Position numbers and translations under genes: made by a program. A stretch of DNA of 64,000 bases, taken from positions 48,130 to 112,129 of the forward strand of contig JADJYE010000013.1 of the NCBI GenBank assembly GCA_016719945.1, written 5' to 3'. Each line of letters opens with the position of its first letter. The first letter of the stretch is position 1. The notes under the pieces were generated by a model, which was not told the DNA's origin, searched no databases, and saw only the letters and a program-made list of their open reading frames with translations. Below, one piece after another: positions 49,919 to 59,808 of this stretch. This DNA comes from Polyangiaceae bacterium (lineage in GTDB: Bacteria; Myxococcota_A; Polyangia; Polyangiales; Polyangiaceae).

Positions 49919-52117
49919 ATGCGAAGCGCGTATTTCCTGCTGTCGGCCCTGTCGCTCACGGCGCTCGGCTGCGCGGCGACCAACACCAGCTACGTCGACA
50001 CCAGCGCGACCTTGGGCCGGGTCGTGGTGTACCGAAACGGCATCGCCTACTTCGAGCGCACCGCCGAGGTGACGGGCAGCGAGCTCGAGCTCCAGGTCCC
50101 GGCCGACAAGGTCGACGACTTCTTGAAGTCGCTCACCGTGGTCGACGCCGAGACGAAGCAGCCCACGCCGATCGCGTACCCCACCCGGCCGCCGGTCTCC
50201 AACACCGGCTTCATCACGATGAAGATCCAGCTCAAAGAGCCGGGGACGGAGGACGACCCGAAGAAGCTCCTCTTGTCCTACGTCACCGAGGCGCCCAGCT
50301 GGAAGCCGAGCTACCGGATCGTGCTGGGCAAGGACAAGAAGGTCGGCCTCGAGGGCTGGGCCATCGTCGACAACACCAGCGGCGAAGACTGGAGCGACGT
50401 TCGCCTGGGCGTCGGCTCGAGCTCGGCGCTCTCGTTCCGCTACGATCTCCACTCGGTGCGCACCGTCGCGCGCGAGACGCTCGCGCCGTCGGATCTGTTC
50501 GCCATCGCTCCACCGACCGGGCAGAGCGTCTACGGGGGCGGGGCAGGGGTGGTCGACTTCGTCGACGACACCGCGCTCGCGCAGGTCGCCCCCAACTACG
50601 ACGGCCGCTACGCCGAGACCGAGGCGATGGATGAGCCGGCCTCGCTGCCGAAGAGCCCAGCGCCCGCGCCGATGGGCGGCGCGGGGCGCTCCGCCCAGGT
50701 GACCGTCGCGACCAAGGCAGGGGGCAAGTCCAACGCCGACAAGAAGTCGAAGGGGCCTCAGCAACTGAAGCAAGAACAGCAGATCTCCGCCGGCGAATAT
50801 CGCATCCAGACGCTCGCCCAGCGGGTCGCGAACGACCAGCAGAACCGCTACGTCGTCGAGGGCTTCGCCGCGAAGGACGACGGCGACAAGGGCTCGGCGG
50901 CCCTCGAGCGCGCGAACCGCCTGCGCGATCAGCTGATCGCCAAGGGCGTGCGGCCCGATCAGATCGACGCGATCGCCAACACCGCCGTGATCGGCGACGT
51001 CGGCGGCGCGCGGCTGGTGACGGCGCAGAAGGCGAAGCCCGCGACCGGCGCCGCGAAGCCGACCGACGACGCCGAGAGCGAGGGCGGCGGGGATCTCGAG
51101 CCGATCGGCACCAGCCACTTCGAATCGAAGACGCCGATGACCGTCGCTCGAGGCACGAGCGCGATGGTCTCCATCTTGAAAGCGGACACCTCCGGCGAGG
51201 TCGTCTACCTCTACGATCCAGAGTCCGCGCGGGGCTCGAAGACGCACGCGTTCAAGTCGGTTCGCCTCGAGAACCCGACCGACTCGACCCTCGAGACGGG
51301 CCCCGTCACGGTCTTCGGCGAGGGCGGGTTCGTCGGGGAGGGGCTCACCGAGCCCATCCCCGGCAAGAGCGCGAGCTTCATCCCCTTCGCGCTGGACCGC
51401 CAGGTGCTCGTCGAGACGAAGGACGACGAGCACGAGGCGATCGAGAAGATCATCACGGCGCAGCGGGGCATCCTGTCGACCGAGATGCGCCGCACGAAGA
51501 AGCAGCACCTCATCCTGCACAACCGCCTCGCCGAGGACGCGGTCGTCTACCTGAGGCACACGGTGGGCAAGGGCTACGAGCTCACCAAACACCCGAAGGA
51601 TGTCGAGCGCATCGGCGACGCTCACCTCTTCCGCGTCGTCGTCCCCGGCTCCCAGAAGCTGGAGGTCGACATCGAGGAGGCGACCCCGATCTTCAAGACG
51701 GTCGACATCCGCTCGACGCACGGCATGGACCTGGTGAAGACGTTCGTCTCGTCGGCCGCGGCCGCGGGCTCGGCCGGAGAGAAGCTGAAGGGTCTGGTCG
51801 AGCTCCAGAAGGACCTCGGCAACATCGAGCAAAAAATCGACACGCAGCGTGAGCAGATGGATGAGTACAAGGCCCGCATGAACGAGCTCCACGCCCAGAT
51901 CGTCACGCTCAAGGCCGTGAAGACCGGGGGCAGCCTGATGAAGAACCTGGAGAAGAAGATGGAGGAGGTGAGCGACAAGCTCTCCGCCGCGACGGTGCAG
52001 CTCGTCTCGCTCGAGGAGCAGCGCATGATCAGCCGCATCAAGCTCCAGGACGGCGTCGCCGAGCTCTCGCTCGATCGGGCCGAGGACAATCCCGGGGGCA
52101 AGGTCGCCGGGAAGTAG
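49919..52117 (+). CDS. DUF4139-like lipoprotein with an OmpA-like insert
   Basis: 732 residues. Lipobox LTALGC. Residues about 30-220 and 410-550 carry the DUF4139 pattern (SWKPSYRIVLG, NTSGEDWSDVRLGVGSSS; later VTVFGEGGFVGEG). Between them, residues about 285-360 look like an OmpA-type peptidoglycan-binding domain (IQTLAQRVANDQQNRYVVEG, NRLRDQLIAKGVRPDQI). The last 110 residues are a coiled coil (MDEYKARMNELHAQIVTLKA). Probably a periplasmic or outer-membrane structural protein. Confidence 0.7.
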   Translation: MRSAYFLLSALSLTALGCAATNTSYVDTSATLGRVVVYRNGIAYFERTAEVTGSELELQVPADKVDDFLKSLTVVDAETKQPTPIAYPTRPPVSNTGFITMKIQLKEPGTEDDPKKLLLSYVTEAPSWKPSYRIVLGKDKKVGLEGWAIVDNTSGEDWSDVRLGVGSSSALSFRYDLHSVRTVARETLAPSDLFAIAPPTGQSVYGGGAGVVDFVDDTALAQVAPNYDGRYAETEAMDEPASLPKSPAPAPMGGAGRSAQVTVATKAGGKSNADKKSKGPQQLKQEQQISAGEYRIQTLAQRVANDQQNRYVVEGFAAKDDGDKGSAALERANRLRDQLIAKGVRPDQIDAIANTAVIGDVGGARLVTAQKAKPATGAAKPTDDAESEGGGDLEPIGTSHFESKTPMTVARGTSAMVSILKADTSGEVVYLYDPESARGSKTHAFKSVRLENPTDSTLETGPVTVFGEGGFVGEGLTEPIPGKSASFIPFALDRQVLVETKDDEHEAIEKIITAQRGILSTEMRRTKKQHLILHNRLAEDAVVYLRHTVGKGYELTKHPKDVERIGDAHLFRVVVPGSQKLEVDIEEATPIFKTVDIRSTHGMDLVKTFVSSAAAAGSAGEKLKGLVELQKDLGNIEQKIDTQREQMDEYKARMNELHAQIVTLKAVKTGGSLMKNLEKKMEEVSDKLSAATVQLVSLEEQRMISRIKLQDGVAELSLDRAEDNPGGKVAGK

Positions 52118-52157
52118 CGGGTCGACGGCGCGAAGCCGTCGAGCGTAGCCGCTACTT
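52112..52157. terminator. Double-stem inverted repeat between convergent genes
   Basis: An outer 9-bp stem (AAGTAGCGG at 52112-52120 and CCGCTACTT at 52149-52157) encloses a perfect 8-bp hairpin (TCGACGGC/GCCGTCGA, loop GCGAA). Each outer arm contains a stop codon of one convergent gene. A bidirectional terminator is likely, though there is no U-tract. Confidence 0.6.
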
Positions 52158-53174
52158 CACGCGCGAGAGGTAGCCGCCGTCGAGGATGCTGCGGGCGGTG
52201 TCGAGCACGCTCTGCCGGACGGGGCGGGGCTCGACGCCGAGCCCCTCGCGCATCCGCTGGTTGTCGAAGCGCGGCGCGTGGCCCAGGTTGCGGTGCAGGA
52301 AGCCCACGGTGAGCCGCTTGTCGAACAGGGCGGTCGCGTACATGAGCGCGTCGGGCAGGGCGAGGCTGGGCACCTTCGCCTCGGGGAAGGCCATCTTGAT
52401 CTCGGCGCCCATCAGCCGCAGGCCCACGGCGTCGTTGCTGCAGAGGTAGCGCTCCGCGGGCCGCTCGACCTCCAGCGCCCGGACGTGCGCGACCGCCAGA
52501 TCGCGGACGTCGATGATCTGAAAATGCAGGTCCGGCACGCCGGGCCACTTGCCGGACATGACCTCGAACAGGACGGCGGGGCTCGTCCTCAGGTGCTGCG
52601 CGGTCATCACCGGGCCGAGCACCAGGGACGGCAGGATCGACACCATCGTCAGGCCCGCGTCACGGGCGATTTCTCGTCCGGCGCGCTCCGCGAGCACCTT
52701 GGAGAGGCCGTAAGCGTCGCTCTTCACGGTCGCCGTCTCGTTCCAGTCGGCCTCGGTGAAGAGGTGGCAGAGGGGGCGGTCTTCGCCGGCGACCGCGGCG
52801 ACGCTCGAGGTCAGCACGACCCGCGAGACCTTCGCCCGCACGGCGGCGGACAACACGTTCTTCGCGCCGTTCACCGCGACGTCGACGATCTCGCGCTGAG
52901 GGTCCTTGGCGGCGAGCGTCACCGCGCTCGCGGTGTGCACGACGAGGTCACAGCCGCGCAGCGCCTGGTCGAACGAGCCCTGACGCTCCAGATCGCCCGC
53001 CGCGAGCTCCAGCGCCTCGGCCGCGCGCGGCAAGGCCGTGAGGTGCGCGGCCTTCTTGGTGTCCGACGGATCACGGACCGTGGCTCGCACGCGGTAGCCG
53101 CGCGCGAGCAGCTCCTTCACGACGTACGCGCCGACGTAGCCGGTCGCGCCGGTCACGCACACGAGCTTGCTCAT
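52152..53174 (-). CDS. NAD(P)-dependent dihydroflavonol reductase-like extended SDR
   Basis: 340 residues from ATG 53174. The nucleotide site is VTGATGYVGAYVVKEL, the active-site Tyr/Lys is YGLSK, and the preceding SSVAAV supplies the Ser. The overall arrangement matches the dihydroflavonol-4-reductase/cinnamoyl-CoA reductase group of extended short-chain dehydrogenases. The bacterial substrate is unknown. Confidence 0.8.
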   Translation of the reverse strand: MSKLVCVTGATGYVGAYVVKELLARGYRVRATVRDPSDTKKAAHLTALPRAAEALELAAGDLERQGSFDQALRGCDLVVHTASAVTLAAKDPQREIVDVAVNGAKNVLSAAVRAKVSRVVLTSSVAAVAGEDRPLCHLFTEADWNETATVKSDAYGLSKVLAERAGREIARDAGLTMVSILPSLVLGPVMTAQHLRTSPAVLFEVMSGKWPGVPDLHFQIIDVRDLAVAHVRALEVERPAERYLCSNDAVGLRLMGAEIKMAFPEAKVPSLALPDALMYATALFDKRLTVGFLHRNLGHAPRFDNQRMREGLGVEPRPVRQSVLDTARSILDGGYLSRVK

Positions 53175-53196
53175 GCGCGCATGGTGCACGACGTGC

Positions 53197-54402
53197 CTAC
53201 TGCACGGGAAGGGCGTCGATCCAGGCCTGGACCGCGGCGAGCCCGGCGGCGTCGACCAGCTCGGTGCCCAGCGGCGGCATCTGTCCCTGGCCTCGGATCC
53301 CCATCCGCAGGATGAGGGCGCTGCCCGCCGAATAGCCTGGCTCCACGAGATCGCAGCGGCACAGGTTGACGCCCGGCGCGCACGTCTCCCCGTTGGGGCA
53401 GTCGTCGGACGTGCCGCAGGCCGTGCCCGAGCCGCAGGTGTACATGTTGGGCAGCTGGTTCACGGCGCTGGTGAACGCGCCGGTCGACTCGACCGTGGCG
53501 TCGGTGGTGCGCAGCCGCAGGTCGAGATCGAGCGTCGGCAGCACCCCGCCCACGTGGTGGCAGCTGCCGCAGTTCGCGTGGAGCACGCCGAGCGCAGCGA
53601 CGTCGGTGGCGTCGCCAGGGACCTCGAAGCCGTCCGGCGCGGGGACGGTCAGCTTCCCCTCGGCCGACAGCGACGCCATCGTCTCGCCCGGCAGGTCGTG
53701 CGAGAGCTGGAGCGCAGAGAAGCCCAGCACACGGCCGGTGGAGCGATGGCACTGGGCGCACGCCGTCTGCGGGGGCACGTCGTGGTCGGTGTCGTTCGCG
53801 TTGTCTTGCCCGAAGATGTTGAGGTCCGCGTCGCCGGAATCGTTCCAGATGTACGCGCCGAACTTGTAGTCGCCCGAGGCCGGGCCGGTCCGCAGGATGA
53901 CGCGCGTCTCGACGCGCGTGCCGTCGCGCGTGAACTCCTTGTAGACGCGCGCGCCGACCGGCAGCTCCCAGTGGTCCATGTCGGTGGTATCGATCTGCGC
54001 GCACTCGGGGAGGTAGATCCACCGGCGCTTGTCCGCGGCGTCGGTCCACAGCGGGAACTGCGGCTCGAACGGCCGGATGTTCGGGGCGACCTCGTCGCTC
54101 GCGATGTCCGCGTATAGGCCGGTCTCCGACAGCAGCGGCGGCAGCTCTTCCATCAGCTCGAGCGAGTCGGCGCAGCCACCCGAGCCGCCCGCCCCGCCCA
54201 TGTTGGCAGTGCTGCCCCCGCCGCCCGAGGCCTGCCCACCCATGCCGCCGCCGCCGGAGCTCTCTCCGCCGCCGCCGCTCGAGGGCGTCCCTGCTTCGCC
54301 GCCGGAGCCGCCCGTCGCGGTCGTGTCATCGCCGCAGGCGCCCGCCAGGGCGACGGCGAGCAGGGCAGGGAGGACGGCGCGCGGCGAACAGGGGCAAGGC
54401 AT
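53197..54402 (-). CDS. Dihaem c-type cytochrome lipoprotein
   Basis: 401 residues from ATG 54402. Lipobox-like VALAGAC, then a Gly/Ser-rich linker. Two CXXCH motifs: CAQCH in PQTACAQCHRSTG and CGSCH in HANCGSCHHVGG. The middle region (FPLWTDAADKRRWIYLP, WELPVGARVYKEFTRDG) is typical of the putative haem-binding proteins found beside PQQ-type and oxygenase genes in Myxococcota and Planctomycetes. A Cys-rich stretch (CGSGTACGTSDDCPNG) follows the second haem. Electron partner unknown. Confidence 0.75.
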   Translation of the reverse strand: MPCPCSPRAVLPALLAVALAGACGDDTTATGGSGGEAGTPSSGGGGESSGGGGMGGQASGGGGSTANMGGAGGSGGCADSLELMEELPPLLSETGLYADIASDEVAPNIRPFEPQFPLWTDAADKRRWIYLPECAQIDTTDMDHWELPVGARVYKEFTRDGTRVETRVILRTGPASGDYKFGAYIWNDSGDADLNIFGQDNANDTDHDVPPQTACAQCHRSTGRVLGFSALQLSHDLPGETMASLSAEGKLTVPAPDGFEVPGDATDVAALGVLHANCGSCHHVGGVLPTLDLDLRLRTTDATVESTGAFTSAVNQLPNMYTCGSGTACGTSDDCPNGETCAPGVNLCRCDLVEPGYSAGSALILRMGIRGQGQMPPLGTELVDAAGLAAVQAWIDALPVQ

Positions 54403-54412
54403 GGCGCCGATC

Positions 54413-55352
54413 TTACATGACGTTCTTGCGGAGCCGGAACGCACCCGCCTGATGCACCTTGCCGGGGAGCGCGCGCGTCACCACCTGCGCCGCGACGTGC
54501 CCCGCGAAGATCAGCTTGTCGAGATCGACCCCGGTCGACACGCCCATGCCGCTCAGCATGTAGACGAGGTCCTCCGTGGCCAGGTTGCCGCTCGCGCCTG
54601 GTGCGTAGGGGCAGCCGCCGAGGCCTGACGCTCGCGTCGAACGTGCGGATCCCAGCTCGAGCCGATCACGACGTTGGCCAGCGCCGTGCCACGGGTGTCG
54701 TGAAAGTGGAGCGCCACGCGCTCGGAGGGCATCTCGCTCAACATCGCGCGCACGATCTCCTGCGTGCGGCGCGGGGTGCCGACCCGATCGTGTCGCCGAG
54801 CGACACCTGATAGCAGCCGAGCTGCACCAGGCGCTTCGCGATGCTCACCGACTTCGAGACCGCGACGTCGCCTTCATACGGGCAGCCCCACACCGTCGAG
54901 ACGTACGCGCGCACCTTCACGCCCGCCTCGAGCGCGGGCGGCACGATGTCCTGGAAGACGTCGAGGGTCGCGTCGACCGACTTGTTCACGTTCATCTTGT
55001 TGTGCGTCTCGCTCGCCGACAAAAAGACGGCGATCTCCGGGAGACCCACCTCGAGCGCGCGCTCGAGCCCCTTCGCGTTCGGCACCAGGGCGCTGAACGT
55101 GACGCCGTCGATCTTCGGCAGGGCCGCGATGAGGTCGCCGGCGTCGGCGAGCTGCGGGACCCATTTCGGCGAGACGAAGCTCGTCGCCTCGATGCGCTTG
55201 AGCCCGGCCGCGACCAGCGCCTCGAGCAGCTGCACCTTGCCGACGAGCGGCACGATGATCGGTTCGTTCTGTAGCCCGTCGCGCGGGCTGACCTCGTAGA
55301 CGCTGACCTCCGGGGGAGCGTCCCGGAAGAGATCGGGGGCGGCCTGCGTCAT
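54413..55352 (-). CDS. mvaB: Hydroxymethylglutaryl-CoA lyase, frame-disrupted
   Basis: Cleaves HMG-CoA to acetyl-CoA and acetoacetate, usually in leucine breakdown. The N-terminal 190 residues are intact (SPRDGLQNEPIIVPLVGK, ATSFVSPKWVPQLADA, SASETHNKMNVNKS, GCPYEGDVAVS). The frame then breaks at the CCC run 54783-54785 (DTIG/VGTPRR) and again at two or more points within 54620-54660, after which GLGGCPYAPGASGNLATED continues to the TAA at 54413-54415. The catalytic Cys loop is present in the last piece. All breaks look like missing G/C bases. Could be a real pseudogene, but it resembles a read-error pattern. Confidence 0.8.
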
Positions 55353-55418
55353 GTGCGGGTCATGGTGGTTTGGAGCGGGCGACTCGTCAACTGCTGACAG
55401 TCGGCCGATTTTGCGCGG

Positions 55419-56864
55419 CTAGCCGTGGATCAGGCGCAATCGGTGCAGGACCGTGCGTGGGATCGGGACCGGGTACTCCCCCGACCAGCACGCGTGGCAG
55501 AAGCCGCGCAGCGAGCCGCTCTCGGGCGCCGAATCGCGCGCGCCGCTGGCCTTGCCCGCGGTGCGAACGGACGCGGCGAGCGCGCCCAGCGACAGATAGC
55601 CGACGCTGTCCGCGTCGAGGTAGGTCTTGATCGCGTCCTCGGCCTGGGTGCTCGCGATCAGCTCCTGGCGCGTGGGCGTGGCGATCCCGTAGAAGCAAGG
55701 CCAGCGCGTGGGTGGGCTCGAGACGCGCACGTGCACCTCCGCGGCGCCGGCGTCTCGGACCATCTTCACGATCTTGCGGCTGGTCGTGCCTCGCACGATC
55801 GAGTCGTCGACGACGATGACGCGCCGGCCGCGCAGGACGGCGCGATTGGGGTGCAGCTTCAAGCGCACGCCGAAATGACGGATCGTGTCCTGCGGCTCGA
55901 TGAAGGTGCGACCGATGTAGTGGCTCCGGATGAGCCCCATCTGGAAGCTGTGCCCCGACGCCTCCGAGTAGCCGATCGCGGCCGCGACCCCAGAGTCGGG
56001 GACCGGCACGACCACGGCGGGCGAGTCGCCTTCCGGCAGCGGGTGCTCGGCGGCCAGGCGCCTGCCGAGCTCCTTGCGCACCTCGTAGATGCTGACGCCG
56101 TCGATCACCGCGTCGGGCCGCGCGAAGTAGACGTGTTCGAACAGGCAGCTCGCGCGCGGCTTTTCTTCCCAGGGAAACAGCGAGCGCGCCCCGCTGTCGT
56201 CGATGACCAGCACCTCTCCGGGCGCGACGTCGCGCACCAGGTCGGCGCCGATCAGGTCGAAGCTCGTCGGCTCGCTGGCGATGACCGCGATCTCGCGGTC
56301 ACCGCGCGCGAGCTTGCCGAGGCACAGCGGGCGGATGCCCATCGGGTCGCGCACCGCGACCAGCTTCTTGTCGGCGAGCAGCACCAGGGAGTACGCGCCC
56401 TCGACCTTGCGGAGCGCGTCGATCAGCCGGTCTTCGACGGTGGACTCGGCCGAGCGCGCGAACAGGTGCACGATCGTCTCGGTGTCGGTGCCGCTCTGGA
56501 AGATCGAGCCCTTCGCCTCGAGCTCGGCGCGCAGGCTCTCGTGGTTGGTGAGGTTGCCGTTGTGCGCCAGCGCGATCGAGCCGTGCGCGTAGTCGACGGC
56601 GAGCGGCTGCGCGTTCTTGACGTGCGACGACCCCGCGGTGGAGTACCGCACGTGGCCGATCGCCCCAAGGCCCTTCAGCTCACCCAGCTCGCGCTCGCTG
56701 AAGCTCGCCTGCACGAGCCCCATCGCGCGGTGCGCGAAGAGCCGCTCGCCGTCGGTCGAGGCGATGCCCGCGGACTCTTGGCCGCGGTGCTGCAGCGCGT
56801 GCAGGCCGAGGTACGCGATGTTGGCGGCCTCCGGATGGCCCCATATCCCGAACACACCGCACAT
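55419..56864 (-). CDS. purF: Amidophosphoribosyltransferase
   Basis: First committed step of purine synthesis: PRPP + Gln to phosphoribosylamine. 481 residues. Cys2 is the glutaminase nucleophile (MCGVFGIWG), followed by ALQHRGQESAGIA, GHVRYSTAGSS and HNGNLTNHESLR. The C-terminal domain has the PRPP loop RVIVVDDSIVRGTTSRKIV. No Fe-S-ligand pattern of the B. subtilis type is evident apart from Cys near HACWSGEYP. Start fixed by the catalytic Cys; longer frames are artefacts. Confidence 0.9.
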   Translation of the reverse strand: MCGVFGIWGHPEAANIAYLGLHALQHRGQESAGIASTDGERLFAHRAMGLVQASFSERELGELKGLGAIGHVRYSTAGSSHVKNAQPLAVDYAHGSIALAHNGNLTNHESLRAELEAKGSIFQSGTDTETIVHLFARSAESTVEDRLIDALRKVEGAYSLVLLADKKLVAVRDPMGIRPLCLGKLARGDREIAVIASEPTSFDLIGADLVRDVAPGEVLVIDDSGARSLFPWEEKPRASCLFEHVYFARPDAVIDGVSIYEVRKELGRRLAAEHPLPEGDSPAVVVPVPDSGVAAAIGYSEASGHSFQMGLIRSHYIGRTFIEPQDTIRHFGVRLKLHPNRAVLRGRRVIVVDDSIVRGTTSRKIVKMVRDAGAAEVHVRVSSPPTRWPCFYGIATPTRQELIASTQAEDAIKTYLDADSVGYLSLGALAASVRTAGKASGARDSAPESGSLRGFCHACWSGEYPVPIPRTVLHRLRLIHG

Positions 56865-56902
56865 GCGCGGTCTTCTAGCACGAGGCCGAACGGGCGCGCG
56901 GG

Positions 56903-57376
56903 CTACTCGAACTTTCCGGTCACGGACAGGAACGTGAGCTTGTCGTTCGTCTCGCGCAGGCGCACCGTCAGCATGCGGACGAAGCTCCACAGCACCTCGT
57001 AGGCGAGGTCCTTGTGCAAGAAGAGCAGGTCCTCGAAGGCGTCTTTGGGCAACGCCAAGATGCGGCAGCGCTCGTGCACGCGCGCGTCGGCCGAGCGCGG
57101 CGCGTCGTCGAGCAGGGCCATCTCGCCGAACACCGCGCCGGGGCCGAGGATCGCGAGCGCCTCCTCGCCCATCCCGGGGACGTTGCGGCTGATGCGCACC
57201 CGCCCTTCGAGGATGACGTAGAGCTTGTCCCCGGGCTGTCCGTGCTCGAAGATCAGCGTCCCGAGGCCGTGCGACTCTTCGGCCGCGATGCGCGCGATGA
57301 GCTCGAGCGCGGGGCGCGTGAGCCCAGAGAACAGGGCGACCTTGGAGAGTCTCTCGACGCGCTCAGCGAGATCCAC
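56903..57376 (-). CDS. Stand-alone cyclic-nucleotide-binding domain protein
   Basis: 157 residues from GTG 57376. One CRP-type domain (LIFEHGQPGDKLYVILEGRVRI, AVFGEMALLDDAPRSADA) with the phosphate-binding GEMALLDDAPRSA intact, followed by a C-terminal helix; there is no DNA-binding domain. Probably a cytoplasmic cAMP/cGMP-responsive regulator of a partner protein. Lies 38 bp upstream of purF in the same direction. Confidence 0.8.
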   Translation of the reverse strand: MDLAERVERLSKVALFSGLTRPALELIARIAAEESHGLGTLIFEHGQPGDKLYVILEGRVRISRNVPGMGEEALAILGPGAVFGEMALLDDAPRSADARVHERCRILALPKDAFEDLLFLHKDLAYEVLWSFVRMLTVRLRETNDKLTFLSVTGKFE

Positions 57377-57460
57377 GTGGCTCGCAGTCTAGCCCACGCG
57401 CCCCGGCGCGCAGAAATTCTACGGATCTCCCTCGAGCGTGCGCCGGCAGGCGCACCCGCG

Positions 57461-57536
57461 CTCCGGTTTTCACGCCGGGTGCGAAGCCCCCGGCGCGAAA
57501 ACCGAAGGGACCCGCGATAGCGGGCGAGCGCGAACC
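57461..57536. repeat. Palindromic intergenic repeat, copy C (inverted)
   Basis: Reverse-complement copy of the dispersed element: arms CTCCGGTTTTCACGCC and GGCGCGAAAACCG with the common CCCGCGATAGCGGG module at its end. Located between the TonB-like gene and the cNMP-domain gene. Confidence 0.7.
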
Positions 57537-57538
57537 AG

Positions 57539-58474
<936 letters not shown>

Positions 58475-58493
58475 CGAGCTCGGGTCTCGCTCC

Positions 58494-58931
58494 TCAGTTG
58501 GCGGGTTTGGTCGACGTTTCGGGCGACTTCGGGGAGACGCCGAACGCCACCTTGTTGATGCCGGCTTGGCGCAGCTGGTCGATGACCTCCATGACGTCGC
58601 CGTGGGCCAGCGCCTGGTCGGCGCGGATCGTGGCGCGGATGTCCGGGTTCTTCTCCAGGGCCTTCTCGGCCAGGGGGCGGATCGCCGCCGAGCTCGCCAC
58701 CTTCTCGTTGTCGACGAAGATGGAGCCCTCCTTGGTGAGATCGATGCTGAAGAACACCTGCTGGTCGACGCCCTTGGCCGCCTTCGGCAGATCGAGCGGC
58801 ACCGACATGTTCGCGATGATGCGCGCGGTCACCATCATGATGATGAGCAAGACCAGGCAGATGTCCACCAGCGGCGTGACGTTGATGCCCGAGACGAGCC
58901 CGTCGTCTTCGTCCTTCGACGCCGCTGCCAT
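58494..58931 (-). CDS. exbD: ExbD/TolR-family biopolymer transporter
   Basis: 145 residues: cytoplasmic N-terminus, one helix with the critical Asp (INVTPLVDICLVLLIIMMV), and a periplasmic domain. Part of a proton channel with ExbB. Its start overlaps the ExbB stop by 1 nt, and the TonB-like gene follows after 19 bp. Confidence 0.9.
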   Translation of the reverse strand: MAAASKDEDDGLVSGINVTPLVDICLVLLIIMMVTARIIANMSVPLDLPKAAKGVDQQVFFSIDLTKEGSIFVDNEKVASSAAIRPLAEKALEKNPDIRATIRADQALAHGDVMEVIDQLRQAGINKVAFGVSPKSPETSTKPAN

Positions 58932-59734
58932 CAGTCTTCTCCGCGATCGGTCGTCTTGGACGGCTCGTCGTCCGCTCGCTTGGACGAGGTCGAGCTCTTC
59001 TTCTTGGTCTTGAGCTTCTCGACCGGCTCCGCGGGCGGCGCCTCGGGCTCGACGGCTCCGGGGGCGCCGCCGGCCATGGAGAGCGCCTCGCTGCCTCGCA
59101 GGTGAACCATCACCAGGCGGCTCAGCGCGTCGGTGTTGGCCAGGGTCGCCTTCACGATGCGCTGGAACAGGTTGTTGGCGGCGACGGCCGGGATGGCGAC
59201 GCCGATGCCGACGGCGGTGGCGACGAGCGCCTCGCCGATCGCGCCCATGACCTCGTCGGGGGCCATCTGCTGGGCGCTCGACGCAGCCTCCTTCGCGGCG
59301 ACCTCGAGCTGATCGAAGGCCATCACGACGCCGATGACCGTGCCGAAGAGGCCGATGAACGGGGCGTTGTTGCCGAGCGTGGCGAGGAAGGCCAGGCGCT
59401 TCTCGAGCTTCATGCGCTGCAGGGACGTGGCGCCTGCCATGGCCTCCTCGGCGGCGTCGGGGCCCATGTGCGCGACCGCCAGCCCTGCGGACACGACCGC
59501 GGCCTCGGCGGACGGGGACTGCGCCATGCGCTTCTTGGCGGCGTCCAGCGAGTTTGCCAGGGCGTTCTGGAGGTCACGCGAGAGTCGTCCGAGGTCGTCC
59601 TTCATCGAGTTGAAGAACCACGCGCGCTCCAGGATGATCGCGACCGACCCCACCGACAGCCCGATCATGAGCCACATGACCCATGCGGCACCGGTGCTCA
59701 CCATCACCCGCTTCAGCCACTCAACCAGGTTCAT
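58931..59734 (-). CDS. exbB: ExbB/TolQ-family proton channel protein
   Basis: 267 residues from ATG 59734. Three helices in the MotA/TolQ/ExbB arrangement; the conserved core FIGLFGTVIGVVMAF and GEALVATAVGIGVAIPAV are intact. The C-terminal tail is long, Lys/Ser/Pro-rich and cytoplasmic. First gene of the TonB-like operon. Confidence 0.9.
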   Translation of the reverse strand: MNLVEWLKRVMVSTGAAWVMWLMIGLSVGSVAIILERAWFFNSMKDDLGRLSRDLQNALANSLDAAKKRMAQSPSAEAAVVSAGLAVAHMGPDAAEEAMAGATSLQRMKLEKRLAFLATLGNNAPFIGLFGTVIGVVMAFDQLEVAAKEAASSAQQMAPDEVMGAIGEALVATAVGIGVAIPAVAANNLFQRIVKATLANTDALSRLVMVHLRGSEALSMAGGAPGAVEPEAPPAEPVEKLKTKKKSSTSSKRADDEPSKTTDRGED

Positions 59735-59808
59735 TCGGGTCGTTCGCCTTTCGCTCGTCGACGTGGGGTGTTCTGCAACTCTATTGCGGAAAAGTCGAGC
59801 CCGGACTG

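Noticed and set aside
56903..57376. The cNMP-domain protein as the FNR-type regulator of the site at 34.9 kb
   Set aside because: It lacks a DNA-binding helix-turn-helix domain and N-terminal Cys for an iron-sulfur cluster.
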